Source of the DNA: Lachnoclostridium sp. UBA5890
GTDB taxonomy: Bacteria > Bacillota > Clostridia > Lachnospirales > Lachnospiraceae
DNA: 52,425 nucleotides
Reading direction: 5' to 3'
Assembly: GCA_002431395.1 (NCBI GenBank)
Contig: DJEU01000029.1
Coordinates: 1-52,425 of the forward strand
Under the pieces are notes generated by a model. It was not told where the DNA came from. It searched no databases and worked only from the letters and a program-made list of their open reading frames with translations. The translations under genes and the position numbers were made by a program. Positions 41,602-49,790 of this stretch are shown piece after piece. Each line of letters opens with the position of its first letter. The stretch's first letter is position 1.

Positions 41602-43047
41602 ATGTTTGATTACGAACAGATCGATGCTATGGATATACACGCAGAGGCGCCAAATGAGGAGCCTCTGCGTCAGTATTATTTTATGAGAAAATGTAAAGAA
41701 TGGGCAGCAGAGGAAGAAAAGCGACTTGGCAGGAAACTGACGCTTTCGATGCAGACGATGGGGTGCCAGATGAATGCCAGAGATTCCGAAAAACTGGAGG
41801 CCATTCTTTCGTATATCGGCTATGAGACGGTCGAAGAGCCGGTGGCGGACTTTGTCCTCTATAATACTTGTACAGTCCGTGAAAATGCCAATTTGAAAGT
41901 TTACGGCAGACTGGGATATATGAAAAATCAAAAAAAGAAAAATCCGGCGATGAAAATTGCGATGTGCGGCTGTATGATGCAAGAGCCTACAGTTGTAGAA
42001 AAAATACAGAAAAGCTATCCGTTTGTCGATCTTGTTTTTGGTACGCATAATGTCTATAAACTGGCAGAACTGCTTTATACGAGGATTCAGTCGGATCGCA
42101 TGGTATTGGATATCTGGAAAGAAGCAGAGGGCATCGTGGAAGATTTGCCAAGTGTCCGTAAATACCCGTTTAAGGCAGGCGTGAATATCATGTATGGCTG
42201 CAATAACTTCTGTACGTACTGTATCGTGCCTTATGTGCGTGGCCGGGAACGAAGCCGGAAACCGGAAGAAATTCTCCGTGAGATTAAAAACCTTGTGGCG
42301 GATGGTGTCATCGAGATCATGCTTCTCGGGCAAAATGTCAATTCTTATGGAAAGACGCTTGAAGAACCGATGACATTTGCAGAACTTTTACAGGAAGTGG
42401 AAAAGATTGAAGGCTTGGAGCGCATCCGCTTTATGACATCGCATCCGAAAGATCTGTCAGATGAACTGATCGAAGTAATGGCAAAAAGTAAGAAAATCTG
42501 TACGCACCTTCATTTGCCGCTGCAGTCCGGAAGTACGGAAATTTTGAAGAAAATGAACCGCCATTATACGAAGGAGCAGTATCTGGATCTTGCTGCACGA
42601 ATTAAGGAGAAAATGCCAAATATTTCCTTGACGACGGATTTGATCGTAGGTTTTCCGGGCGAGACGGAAGAAGACTTTGAGGAAACCTTGGATGTCGTTA
42701 GGAAAGTCCGCTATGACAGTGTGTATTCATTTATTTATTCCAAACGTACCGGTACTCCGGCGGCAAGAATGGAAAATCAGGTTCCGGAAGATGTGGTAAA
42801 AGAACGTTTTGCAAGACTTTTGGAGGTAATTCACGAGATTTCAACGGAAATCACAGATGCCAAAGAGGGCGAGATCGTCGAGGCGTTGATGGAAGAAGTC
42901 AACGACCACGATGAAAATCTGATTACGGGAAGATTGTCCTCCAATGCTGTGGTGCATTGTCCGGGAGATAAAAGTTTGATTGGAAAAATATGTAAAGTAA
43001 AATTGACGGAAAGTAAAGGATTTTACTTTATGGGAGAGATTCAGTAG
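41602..43047 (+). CDS. miaB: tRNA-2-methylthio-N6-dimethylallyladenosine synthase MiaB
   Basis: A radical SAM methylthiotransferase modifying A37 of tRNAs. It has 481 residues from ATG 41602 (GGAGA five bases upstream); ATG 41590 is an in-frame alternative. The N-terminal UPF0004 domain holds three cluster cysteines (TMGCQMNARDSE; YNTCTVRENA; AMCGCMMQEP). The radical SAM motif is YGCNNFCTYCIVPYVRGRERSR. The C-terminal TRAM domain (EGEIVEALMEEV onward) binds tRNA. An N-terminal extension of about 45 residues before the UPF0004 domain is common in clostridial MiaB. Confidence 0.95.
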   Translation: MFDYEQIDAMDIHAEAPNEEPLRQYYFMRKCKEWAAEEEKRLGRKLTLSMQTMGCQMNARDSEKLEAILSYIGYETVEEPVADFVLYNTCTVRENANLKVYGRLGYMKNQKKKNPAMKIAMCGCMMQEPTVVEKIQKSYPFVDLVFGTHNVYKLAELLYTRIQSDRMVLDIWKEAEGIVEDLPSVRKYPFKAGVNIMYGCNNFCTYCIVPYVRGRERSRKPEEILREIKNLVADGVIEIMLLGQNVNSYGKTLEEPMTFAELLQEVEKIEGLERIRFMTSHPKDLSDELIEVMAKSKKICTHLHLPLQSGSTEILKKMNRHYTKEQYLDLAARIKEKMPNISLTTDLIVGFPGETEEDFEETLDVVRKVRYDSVYSFIYSKRTGTPAARMENQVPEDVVKERFARLLEVIHEISTEITDAKEGEIVEALMEEVNDHDENLITGRLSSNAVVHCPGDKSLIGKICKVKLTESKGFYFMGEIQ

Positions 43048-43064
43048 GAGAATCTGACGCATAT

Positions 43065-43106
43065 AAAAAGCACGAAGAAAGGAAATGTCGGTCTTCGTGC
43101 TTTTTT
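43065..43106. terminator. Bidirectional terminator between miaB and cyclophilin
   Basis: AAAAAGCACGAAG (43065-43077) pairs with CTTCGTGCTTTTT (43093-43105). The A-tract and T-tract on the two sides suit both convergent genes. Confidence 0.9.
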
Positions 43107-43120
43107 GTAGTTACGTTGAA

Positions 43121-43645
43121 TTAAAGCTTAATCGGTTCCGGATAATCTTCTCCAAAAGTGTCTACGCTGACTTTTGTCATGACAACCGGTGTCAATGGCA
43201 TATCGCCATAATCAGTATCTACACAAGCAATCTGGTCAACGACGTCGAGACCTTCGATCACTTTACCGAAAGCGGCGTACTGACCGTCAAGATGTGGAGC
43301 ATCTTTATGCATAATAAAGAACTGGGAACCGGCAGAATCCGGCATCATGGAACGTGCCATGGAGATAACACCTGCGGTATGCTTTAAGTCATTTTTAAAG
43401 CCATTTCCGGAGAATTCCCCTTTGATGCTGTAATCTGGTCCGCCGGTACCATTTCCGTCCGGACATCCGCCCTGGATCATAAAGCCTTTGATGATGCGGT
43501 GAAAAGTTAATCCGTTATAAAATCCCTGATTGACAAGGGAAATGAAATTGTTCACAGTATTTGGTGCAATTTCAGGATAAAGTTCGATTTTAATTGGTTC
43601 ATAATCTGCCACTTCCAATGTGACAATAGGATTTTTTTCTGCCAT
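43121..43645 (-). CDS. ppiB: Cyclophilin-type peptidyl-prolyl cis-trans isomerase
   Basis: A 174-residue cytoplasmic PPIase that speeds proline isomerisation during folding. Active-site motifs are GLTFHRIIKGFMIQGG (catalytic Arg in FHR), MARSMMPDSAGSQFFIMHKDAPHLDGQYAAFGKV and the terminal TKVSVDTFGEDYPEP. There is no signal peptide. AAGGAAGGAAAT precedes the ATG on the minus strand. It is a single-gene unit between a shared terminator and its own promoter. Confidence 0.96.
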   Translation of the reverse strand: MAEKNPIVTLEVADYEPIKIELYPEIAPNTVNNFISLVNQGFYNGLTFHRIIKGFMIQGGCPDGNGTGGPDYSIKGEFSGNGFKNDLKHTAGVISMARSMMPDSAGSQFFIMHKDAPHLDGQYAAFGKVIEGLDVVDQIACVDTDYGDMPLTPVVMTKVSVDTFGEDYPEPIKL

Positions 43646-43681
43646 AATTTATTTCCTTCCTTTACATGTTATGTACTATCA

Positions 43682-43710
43682 AGTATACTAGAAAAAGGAA
43701 TGGATTTCAA
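43682..43710 (-). promoter_or_regulatory. Promoter of the cyclophilin gene
   Basis: On the minus strand TTGAAA (43710-43705) and TATACT (43687-43682) have a 17-bp spacer, 37 bp before the ATG. Confidence 0.7.
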
Positions 43711-43730
43711 GAGAGAAACGGAGGACTGAC

Positions 43731-44756
43731 ATGAAATATCCAAAATTTTTACAAAAAGGTGATACGATCGGAATTACTGCGCCGTCAGATGGAAACCGCA
43801 AGGAGATGGATTATCAGCGGCTGGATCTTGCGGTCAAAAAGATGGAGAGTCTGGGGTATGCGATCCGCGAGACCGAAAATGTAAGGACAAGCGATGGAAG
43901 AGGGCGAAGCAGCGAAAAGACGGAACGTGCAGAACAGTTGATGAGCCTTATCACGGACCCGGGAGTGTCCTATATCTTTTCAGCCAAAGGTGGAGATTTT
44001 TTGATGGAAATACTGCCTCTTTTGGATTTTCAGAAAATCCGGGAAAATCCGACTTGGTTTCAGGGATTTTCGGACAATACAGGACTTACGTATACCATTA
44101 CGACATTGTGTGATATAGCAAGTGTTTACGGGAATCATTTTAACGATTTTTCCATGCAGCCATGGCACGATGCGGTAAATTATAATTATGCCTGTATGAA
44201 GGGAAATCCAGTAATACAGAAAACATTTGAAGGATATGAAGATGATTTTTATGACCGGGAGTCTCCGGAAGAAGGGTATCATATCGATAAAAAATCCGTT
44301 TGTTTTGCAAGACAGAACGAGCAGGAATTGGAAAAAATATCCATAAGCGGAAGGCTGTTAGGGGGATGCGTGGATGTCTTATTAAATCTGGTCGGAACCC
44401 GTTTTGATAAGACAAGAGAATTTGTGCAGAAATACAAAGAGGATGGAATCTTATGGTATCTGGAGAGCTTTTCTCTTGACAGTGATTCTCTGACAAGAGG
44501 TCTCTGGCAGTTAAAAGAGGCAGGCTGGTTTGATACGGCAAAAGGCTTTGTATTTGGCAGACCATGTATGTTTGAGTCGTTTACGGATCATACGTATGTG
44601 GAAGCTGTCGAGGTGATCTTATCCGAACTGCATGTGCCAATTGTGTTTGACGCAGATATCGGGCACAAGTCGCCTCAATTTACGATCGTCAATGGGGCAC
44701 TCGGAACATTTGACTATGATTCAGGCAGCCTTTCTTTTTCGATGAAATTTGAATAA
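43731..44756 (+). CDS. S66-family peptidase (LD-carboxypeptidase / MccF-like)
   Basis: A 341-residue serine peptidase. The N-terminal lobe starts FLQKGDTIGITAPSDGNR. The nucleophile Ser is in WFQGFSDNTGLTYTI, and the Glu and His of the triad are expected in LWYLESFSLD and FDADIGHKSPQFTIVNG. Family members cut the L-D bond of muropeptides in the cytoplasm during wall recycling or detoxify peptide-nucleotide antibiotics such as microcin C. The length and the Ser-Glu-His order fit both groups. Confidence 0.9.
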   Translation: MKYPKFLQKGDTIGITAPSDGNRKEMDYQRLDLAVKKMESLGYAIRETENVRTSDGRGRSSEKTERAEQLMSLITDPGVSYIFSAKGGDFLMEILPLLDFQKIRENPTWFQGFSDNTGLTYTITTLCDIASVYGNHFNDFSMQPWHDAVNYNYACMKGNPVIQKTFEGYEDDFYDRESPEEGYHIDKKSVCFARQNEQELEKISISGRLLGGCVDVLLNLVGTRFDKTREFVQKYKEDGILWYLESFSLDSDSLTRGLWQLKEAGWFDTAKGFVFGRPCMFESFTDHTYVEAVEVILSELHVPIVFDADIGHKSPQFTIVNGALGTFDYDSGSLSFSMKFE

Positions 44757-44784
44757 ACTTTGACGGCATTTGACAAAATTAGAT

Positions 44785-44822
44785 AAAGACTTTTCCCTAT
44801 TTGTCGGGAAGAGTCTTTTTTT
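44785..44822 (+). terminator. Terminator after the S66 peptidase
   Basis: AAAGACTTTTCCC (44785-44797) pairs with GGGAAGAGTCTTT (44806-44818) with one G-U pair, followed by a T-run. Confidence 0.85.
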
Positions 44823-44876
44823 CTGTCTATCGGTGTCGATATGGCAGGAAATATTTTAGGATTCTTCCGCCCGAAT

Positions 44877-44909
44877 TTGACAAAATAATCTCGCCGGATC
44901 CGCTATGAT
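44877..44909 (+). promoter_or_regulatory. spoIIG-type promoter with 21-bp spacer and Spo0A-box-like sequences
   Basis: A perfect -35 TTGACA (44877-44882) and -10 TATGAT (44904-44909) are 21 bp apart instead of 17. The Bacillus subtilis spoIIG promoter is known for a similar over-long spacer and for activation by phosphorylated Spo0A. The -35 is embedded in TTTGACAAAA (minus strand TTTTGTCAAA), one base from the Spo0A box core TGTCGAA; the same 10-mer recurs about 110 bp upstream (44769-44778). Confidence 0.7.
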
Positions 44910-44950
44910 AAGACTATGCAAAAGCATAAAAAGAATGAGGAATGACATGT

Positions 44951-45802
44951 ATGAAAGTATACATTGATATCTTCTTTTTTGTCAACTTTCTTATGAATCT
45001 GCAAGTGTTTCAGATACTGAATTACTGGCGCAGAAAACCTGCTGTTTCCGCAAGGAGCATAGCAGGAGCAGGGCTGGGGGCGCTGCTTGGCGTGCTGGTT
45101 GTGATACTTGGGATTCGTACCAGATGGATTCTCTGGATTTTGGTCTATGCTGCAGGAACGTCAATCCTGATTCGTTTTGTCTATGGCAAAATGAATTTCC
45201 GGGGACATCTTCGGTGTGTGGTCGGATTTTATCTGACTGCGGCTGCTGTTTCCGGAACATTATTTGGAATTCGTGAATTTTTAGGATTACATAGTATTTC
45301 GATTGTTTTCTTTTTGGGAGGAAGCATCGGAATACAATTGGCAGCAGGGGCGGTACGGCGGACACTGGGGAATCGGATGCCGGAACAGTATATGTATGAA
45401 ACACGGCTGATATGGCATGGGAAATCGGTACAGGGAACCGGTTTTTTCGATACAGGGAACCGACTGGTAGAGCCGGTCAGCGGTGCAGGGGTATCCATTG
45501 TGACAAAAGAGTTGTTTCAAAAACTTCTCACGCAGGAAGAGGAAATGGAACTTTCTGAGGCACTAAGTGAAGGGATGATAAACAACAGAGAAACGTTGCT
45601 TTTGCGTTATATACCATATCATTCCGTGGGAGAAGAGAGGGGCTTTCTTCCGGGAATATTGGTGGATAAGATGGAAATCCGGCTGCCTGACGGGAAACGA
45701 ATCAGTAAGGATCGGGAATGGTTAGGGATATATGATAAATGCCTGTCAAACGATGCCGGATTTGATATCTTATTCCATAGCGGGATATTTAAACAAAACT
45801 AA
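44951..45802 (+). CDS. spoIIGA: Sigma-E processing peptidase SpoIIGA
   Basis: A membrane-embedded aspartic protease that cleaves the pro-sequence from sigma-E in the mother cell after septation. It has 283 residues from ATG 44951 (GAGG 10 bases upstream; ATG 44942 is too close). About five hydrophobic helices fill residues 1-150. The cytoplasmic protease half contains the catalytic motif TGFFDTGNRLVEPVSG (Asp-Thr-Gly), as in retropepsin-like folds. It is followed 20 bp later by sigE, its substrate. Confidence 0.96.
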   Translation: MKVYIDIFFFVNFLMNLQVFQILNYWRRKPAVSARSIAGAGLGALLGVLVVILGIRTRWILWILVYAAGTSILIRFVYGKMNFRGHLRCVVGFYLTAAAVSGTLFGIREFLGLHSISIVFFLGGSIGIQLAAGAVRRTLGNRMPEQYMYETRLIWHGKSVQGTGFFDTGNRLVEPVSGAGVSIVTKELFQKLLTQEEEMELSEALSEGMINNRETLLLRYIPYHSVGEERGFLPGILVDKMEIRLPDGKRISKDREWLGIYDKCLSNDAGFDILFHSGIFKQN

Positions 45803-45822
45803 AAGGACTAGGAGGAATTTTC

Positions 45823-46572
45823 ATGTTATTGCGGTTGTCAATGCCAAATCGGTTTCAGTTTCGCATGATGCAGGACTGGAAGAGTATGCTGTTTCATCAA
45901 GGAGGTGATATTCATTATATCGGCGGTGCGGAGATTTTGCCGGCACCATTGGAGGCAGAAGAAGAGGCGGCCTGTATCGAGGGATTGTCCGGAGAGGATC
46001 CGGAGACGGCCAAAAACAAACTGGTAGAGCACAATCTGCGTCTGGTTGTCTACATAGCCAAAAAATTTGACAATACCGGAGTCGGAGTTGAGGACCTCAT
46101 CTCGATCGGAACCATTGGTCTTATCAAGGCAATCAACACATTTCGTGCAGACAAGAAGATAAAACTGGCGACCTATGCTTCCCGCTGCATCGAAAACGAA
46201 ATTTTGATGTATCTGCGGAGAAACAGTAAAATTAAGATGGAAGTTTCCATCGATGAACCACTGAATGTAGACTGGGACGGCAATGAACTGCTGCTTTCCG
46301 ACATTCTGGGGACGAGCGAAGATATTATTTACAAGGATATTGAGAGGGAGGTGGATATCAAGTTATTGAAGAAAGCACTTTCGACATTAAGTGAGAGAGA
46401 ACGTAAGATCATTCATATGCGGTTTGGCCTTGCGGACTATGAAGGGGGTGAAAAGACACAAAAAGAAGTCGCCGACTGCATGGGAATTTCACAAAGTTAC
46501 ATATCAAGACTGGAAAAAAAGATTATGAAGCGACTTAAGAAAGAAATGCTCCGCCTGGAAGGAGAGTGTTAA
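45823..46572 (+). CDS. sigE: Sporulation sigma factor sigma-E, with pro-sequence
   Basis: A 249-residue sigma-70-family factor that directs early mother-cell transcription. The pro-region (about 1-30, hydrophobic and basic) ends in the processing site HYIGGAEILPAPL, which matches the Y-I-GG-x-E-x-LP-x-PL pattern cut by SpoIIGA. Region 2 is NLRLVVYIAKKFDNTGVGVEDLISIGTIGL...TYASRCIENEILMYLR. Region 4 is ALSTLSERERKIIHMRFGL...QKEVADCMGISQSYISRLEKKI. AGGAGGAATTTTTC precedes the ATG. sigG, often next, is absent here; a minus-strand gene follows. Confidence 0.97.
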   Translation: MLLRLSMPNRFQFRMMQDWKSMLFHQGGDIHYIGGAEILPAPLEAEEEAACIEGLSGEDPETAKNKLVEHNLRLVVYIAKKFDNTGVGVEDLISIGTIGLIKAINTFRADKKIKLATYASRCIENEILMYLRRNSKIKMEVSIDEPLNVDWDGNELLLSDILGTSEDIIYKDIEREVDIKLLKKALSTLSERERKIIHMRFGLADYEGGEKTQKEVADCMGISQSYISRLEKKIMKRLKKEMLRLEGEC

Positions 46573-46577
46573 AAATA

Positions 46578-46608
46578 AAAGGGACTGTAAATGATTTACA
46601 GTCCCTTT
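46578..46608 (-). terminator. Terminator mainly for the minus-strand Ig-like gene
   Basis: AAAGGGACTGTAAA (46578-46591) and TTTACAGTCCCTTT (46595-46608) form a perfect 14-bp stem. On the minus strand it is followed by TTATTTTTAAC; on the plus strand the tail is TTTGCTGGG, so termination there would be weak. Confidence 0.75.
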
Positions 46609-46618
46609 GCTGGGCGGA

Positions 46619-47422
46619 TTATTTTTTTGTAGTAAACCAAGTGTAAGAAGAACGTCCGGTGCGGATTCGATACAGAACCGGAGTGTTTCCTTTGCTTACC
46701 AATATTGCCTTCGAACATTTGCTTGACTGACCCGGTGAGAGTGTTACATCGCTGAGATCTTCCATCAACTCAAAGAAGAATCCCCAGTCAATATTTTCCA
46801 ATTGTTTTGTCCCGGTAGAATCAAAAATATTGTAATAATAACTAAATACATCTTTCAGATCTACGACCTCTGTTCCCGATACATATTTCACATTAAACTG
46901 GAAATAAATGTATTCCTGTGAATTGGTAGGTTTCAGGTTTTCCGGATTAGACAATATCTTTTCGCTTGCTTTCTGTCCGGAAAGGAAGGAGTTTAATTTG
47001 ATCTTAAACGTACCAATCTTTTTCCCATCATCATAATAATTGATCGTATGTTCTTTGTAAGCAGAAAGCGGATTCAATCTGCCACCGGCTTTCGTATCCG
47101 CAGATGAACCATTTACGGTTACGTTACAGAACAGTTTCTTGCCGGAAAACTTCGCACAGATACGTGCACTTCCCGGTTTTTTTGCAACGACTTTTCCTTT
47201 GGAATTTACCGAAGCAACGGATTTTTTAGTGGAACGCCACACGATTTTTTGGGTTGTTCCTTTCACACGAAGAGTCGTGCTTTTTCCAATGGTCAATGTT
47301 ACCGAGCTTTTACTCAAACGAGGAGCAGCTTGTGTTTCCTGTGCGGGAACAGCACCGAGCATCCCGGTAATAAGGAAAGCAGCAGCCAAAGCGAGTGAAA
47401 TGCTTCTTTTTATCAACTTCAT
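46619..47422 (-). CDS. Secreted protein with bacterial Ig-like domain
   Basis: It has 267 residues from the ATG at 47422 (AGGA is eight bases upstream; an earlier in-frame ATG at 47428 is only two bases from it). A signal peptide (about 1-34, AxA-type QAAP) leads into a Big_2-like Ig domain (about 35-105: RLSKSSVTLTIGKSTTLRVKG; WRSTKKSVASVNSKGKVVAK). A beta-rich region of about 150 residues with YKEHTINYYDDGKKIGTFKIKL and KYVSGTEVVDLKDVF resembles the DUF4352-like telokin-type fold. An adhesion or envelope-surface role is likely; the ligand is unknown. Confidence 0.85.
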   Translation of the reverse strand: MKLIKRSISLALAAAFLITGMLGAVPAQETQAAPRLSKSSVTLTIGKSTTLRVKGTTQKIVWRSTKKSVASVNSKGKVVAKKPGSARICAKFSGKKLFCNVTVNGSSADTKAGGRLNPLSAYKEHTINYYDDGKKIGTFKIKLNSFLSGQKASEKILSNPENLKPTNSQEYIYFQFNVKYVSGTEVVDLKDVFSYYYNIFDSTGTKQLENIDWGFFFELMEDLSDVTLSPGQSSKCSKAILVSKGNTPVLYRIRTGRSSYTWFTTKK

Positions 47423-47643
47423 AATCATTATCCTTTCTTTTCATAGTTTTAGAAGGTCTTGCCCTCATGGCATCATTCTACATCAAATGAAAGAAAAGTG
47501 CAAGTAAAATGAGAGGGGATTTTTTGCTATTTTTTGCAAGACGGTTGTAAGGAAAGTCAAATTGCCGGGAACTCCCATTTTTATTGATTTTCAATGCATT
47601 TTTTGGTATAATAGATAAAGAATAGTACGAAAGAGGGGAAAGT
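47423..47643. promoter_or_regulatory. Intergenic region with agrA promoter (TTGATT-17-TATAAT)
   Basis: TTGATT at 47584-47589 and a perfect TATAAT at 47607-47612 have a 17-bp spacer, 32 bp before the regulator start with GAGGGGAAAGT as binding site. A GGTTGTA stretch at 47542 could be a degenerate LytTR half-site. Otherwise nothing coding is seen in this gap. Confidence 0.75.
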
Positions 47644-48375
47644 ATGTTCCGGATAGCAGTATGTGATGATGAAAAGATATTTGTGGAACGGATATCTGAG
47701 ATTGTGAAAGCGTTTTTCAAGGAGCAAAAGCTGGAATGTCAGGTGGATGAGTTTTATTCGGGAGAAGAATTTGTGAAGTTGAAAGAGGAAGTGGGAAAAT
47801 ATGATATTGTGTTTTTAGACATGCAGATGGACAAAATGAATGGCATCGAGACGGCGAAGTATCTTCGAAAATACGGAGAAGATACCTTTTTAGTGTTTGT
47901 TACGGCTTATGCAGAATATGCCGCGACCGGTTATCAGGTGCAGGCAACCTGGTTTGTGATAAAGGATTATGACAAAATGGAAGCAGACCTGCGCGAGGCT
48001 TTGAAAAATATTCTTCGAAAGATTCGGAAAGATCACAAAGTGATCGCGTACAAATTTTCCAATGTCGGAGATGCAGAAATTCGTGTAAGTAACTTGATGT
48101 ACATAGAATCAAAAAATCATAAGAGTATTTTCCATGTTCTCCATAAAGGAAAACGAGAAGAATATGGTCTTTATAAAAAACTCGATGACATCGAAAATGA
48201 AATCGGTTCCGAGGATATGCTGCGAATCCAGAAAAGTTATCTGGTAAATGTGAATTATGTGGAAAAACTGCTGGATCAGGATGTCGTTCTTATCGATGGC
48301 ACGACGCTTCATTTCCCGAAATATCTGAGAAATGAAGTGCGAAAAAATTATTTGCGTAAACGAGGTGGATTTTAA
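47644..48375 (+). CDS. agrA: AgrA-like response regulator (receiver + LytTR)
   Basis: It has 243 residues. The receiver has CDDE (7-10) and phospho-acceptor D59 in DIVFLDMQMDKMNG; the conserved Lys is in TWFVIKDYDKM, where the usual following Pro is Asp. The LytTR DNA-binding domain (about 140-240) shows YIESKNHKSIFHVLHKGK, LRIQKSYLVNVNYVEKL and FPKYLRNEVRKNYL. These regulators bind paired direct repeats upstream of agr-type operons. Its stop overlaps the kinase ATG by one base. The order agrA-agrC-agrD-agrB differs from the staphylococcal agrBDCA but the parts match. Confidence 0.93.
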   Translation: MFRIAVCDDEKIFVERISEIVKAFFKEQKLECQVDEFYSGEEFVKLKEEVGKYDIVFLDMQMDKMNGIETAKYLRKYGEDTFLVFVTAYAEYAATGYQVQATWFVIKDYDKMEADLREALKNILRKIRKDHKVIAYKFSNVGDAEIRVSNLMYIESKNHKSIFHVLHKGKREEYGLYKKLDDIENEIGSEDMLRIQKSYLVNVNYVEKLLDQDVVLIDGTTLHFPKYLRNEVRKNYLRKRGGF

Positions 48376-49703
48376 TGGAGTATTTACAGAGTTTTCTTAT
48401 CGTGGTTATGGAGATGGTATGCTTTTTCCTGTTTCAGGATGCCTTTGTGCCAACAGAGAAAAAGCATAAAAGCGGATTTTACGCACTGTGGATTTTGGCA
48501 TTGTCTTTTTCTGCACTTATTATGTCGTATCTCTTTGAGGACAGCTTTATTGTGAAAGAGATTGCGATGATAGTTCTTCTTTTTGGCTCCATAGTTGTCT
48601 TAAAAAGCAAGGAAAAGAAGCGGGCTCTGCTGGCTGCAGTGATGTTTATTTTTATTCTGGTAATTGCAGATGTCATAACGGTATTACTGGATACGCAAGT
48701 TATTACAGTTGCAAATAAAGATGAAGAATTGGTGGCTATGCTAATTGTATTGACGAGTAAAGCAATTTTATTGATCATTATTCTTTGTCTGCGGAAATTT
48801 GCAGCAGGAAGATGGAATGAATTTCAGAAACAAACGAATATGATGAGATATGCTATTATTCCATTTATTTCCATCTGCTTGATGGCAGTTATATTGTCTA
48901 ATGATATGGGCGCGTTAAATGCCAAGATGCGATATTTGATTTGGGGATGTTTGTCTATCGTTCTTATCGCAAATCTGCTACTTGTATTTTTTATGAAGAG
49001 TGATGCAGAAAAAAATCAACTTCTTTATGAGAGAAAAATGCTTGAATTAGCGGCAGCAGGAGAAAAGCGGGAATATAAGGTGATGGAAGAAAAATTAGAT
49101 TTACAAAAAAGTTTAAATCATGATTTCAGAAATCATCTCAATTGCCTGCAGGGATTAGTAGAACATCAGAATTATGAAGAAGTAAAAACGTATCTTGCAC
49201 AGTTAAATCATAAGTACAGTGTCGAGGTAGAGCAGATTGATACACATAATGTCATTATTAATACCGTATTAAATGACAAATATAATGAGGCAAAAGAAAT
49301 CGGAGCCGCTATCGCACTGCAGATCGGAGATTTATCTGCGGTGTGTATGGAAGAATTAGACATCATACTTTTGTTATCCAATCTTTTCAACAATGCAATC
49401 GAAGCATTGAAGGAGTGCCAAAAACAGAAGATACTTCGGATAAAATTGGAATTGAAACAGGGAGAGTTTTTGATCTCTGTACAAAATTCATTTGAGGGTG
49501 ACCGGAAAAAGAACGGAGAAATATATACTACGACAAAGAAAAAGGATGCGGAATTACATGGATATGGAATGAAAAATATCCGGAATACAGCAGAAAAATA
49601 CGGAGGTTTCTGTCAGTTTGACAGCCTTGATTCAGAATTTCATGCGGTGGTCTGTATTCCGATGCCAGAGAAAAATTTCGTCAAAAAAGGCAAAATAATG
49701 TAA
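48375..49703 (+). CDS. agrC: AgrC-like sensor histidine kinase (GHKL type)
   Basis: It has 442 residues. Six hydrophobic helices lie at about 5-23, 33-50, 55-70, 78-100, 118-140 and 155-210. A coiled stretch leads to the dimerisation His motif KSLNHDFRNHLNCLQGL (about residue 250). The GHKL ATPase domain has N box LLSNLFNNAIEALKECQ and G box ELHGYGMKNIRNTAEKYGG. Receptors of this shape sense cyclic thiolactone peptides at the outer membrane face and pass phosphate to LytTR regulators. It adjoins the regulator before it and the pheromone gene 87 bp after it. Confidence 0.92.
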   Translation: MEYLQSFLIVVMEMVCFFLFQDAFVPTEKKHKSGFYALWILALSFSALIMSYLFEDSFIVKEIAMIVLLFGSIVVLKSKEKKRALLAAVMFIFILVIADVITVLLDTQVITVANKDEELVAMLIVLTSKAILLIIILCLRKFAAGRWNEFQKQTNMMRYAIIPFISICLMAVILSNDMGALNAKMRYLIWGCLSIVLIANLLLVFFMKSDAEKNQLLYERKMLELAAAGEKREYKVMEEKLDLQKSLNHDFRNHLNCLQGLVEHQNYEEVKTYLAQLNHKYSVEVEQIDTHNVIINTVLNDKYNEAKEIGAAIALQIGDLSAVCMEELDIILLLSNLFNNAIEALKECQKQKILRIKLELKQGEFLISVQNSFEGDRKKNGEIYTTTKKKDAELHGYGMKNIRNTAEKYGGFCQFDSLDSEFHAVVCIPMPEKNFVKKGKIM

Positions 49704-49709
49704 TTGATA

Positions 49710-49770
49710 TTGTAAAAGATAAGAAAAATTGCTACACTCAAACTGCTTGGGTAGGACTTACCCAAAGCAG
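49710..49770 (+). promoter_or_regulatory. Possible agrDB promoter and leader hairpin
   Basis: TTGTAA (49710-49715) and TACACT (49733-49738) are 17 bp apart. Just downstream CTGCTTGGGTA (49743-49753) pairs with TACCCAAAGCAG (49759-49770), a stem with one bulged base, before the GAAAGGAG site of agrD. It could be an attenuator, a regulator site or an mRNA-stabilising stem. Confidence 0.5.
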
Positions 49771-49790
49771 GAAAGGAGCGTGGCTTTTTT

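Noticed and set aside
47704..47719. TGAAAGCGTTTTTCA, resembling a catabolite-responsive element
   Set aside because: It lies inside the agrA coding region, encoding part of the receiver, with an imperfect centre and no regulatory context.
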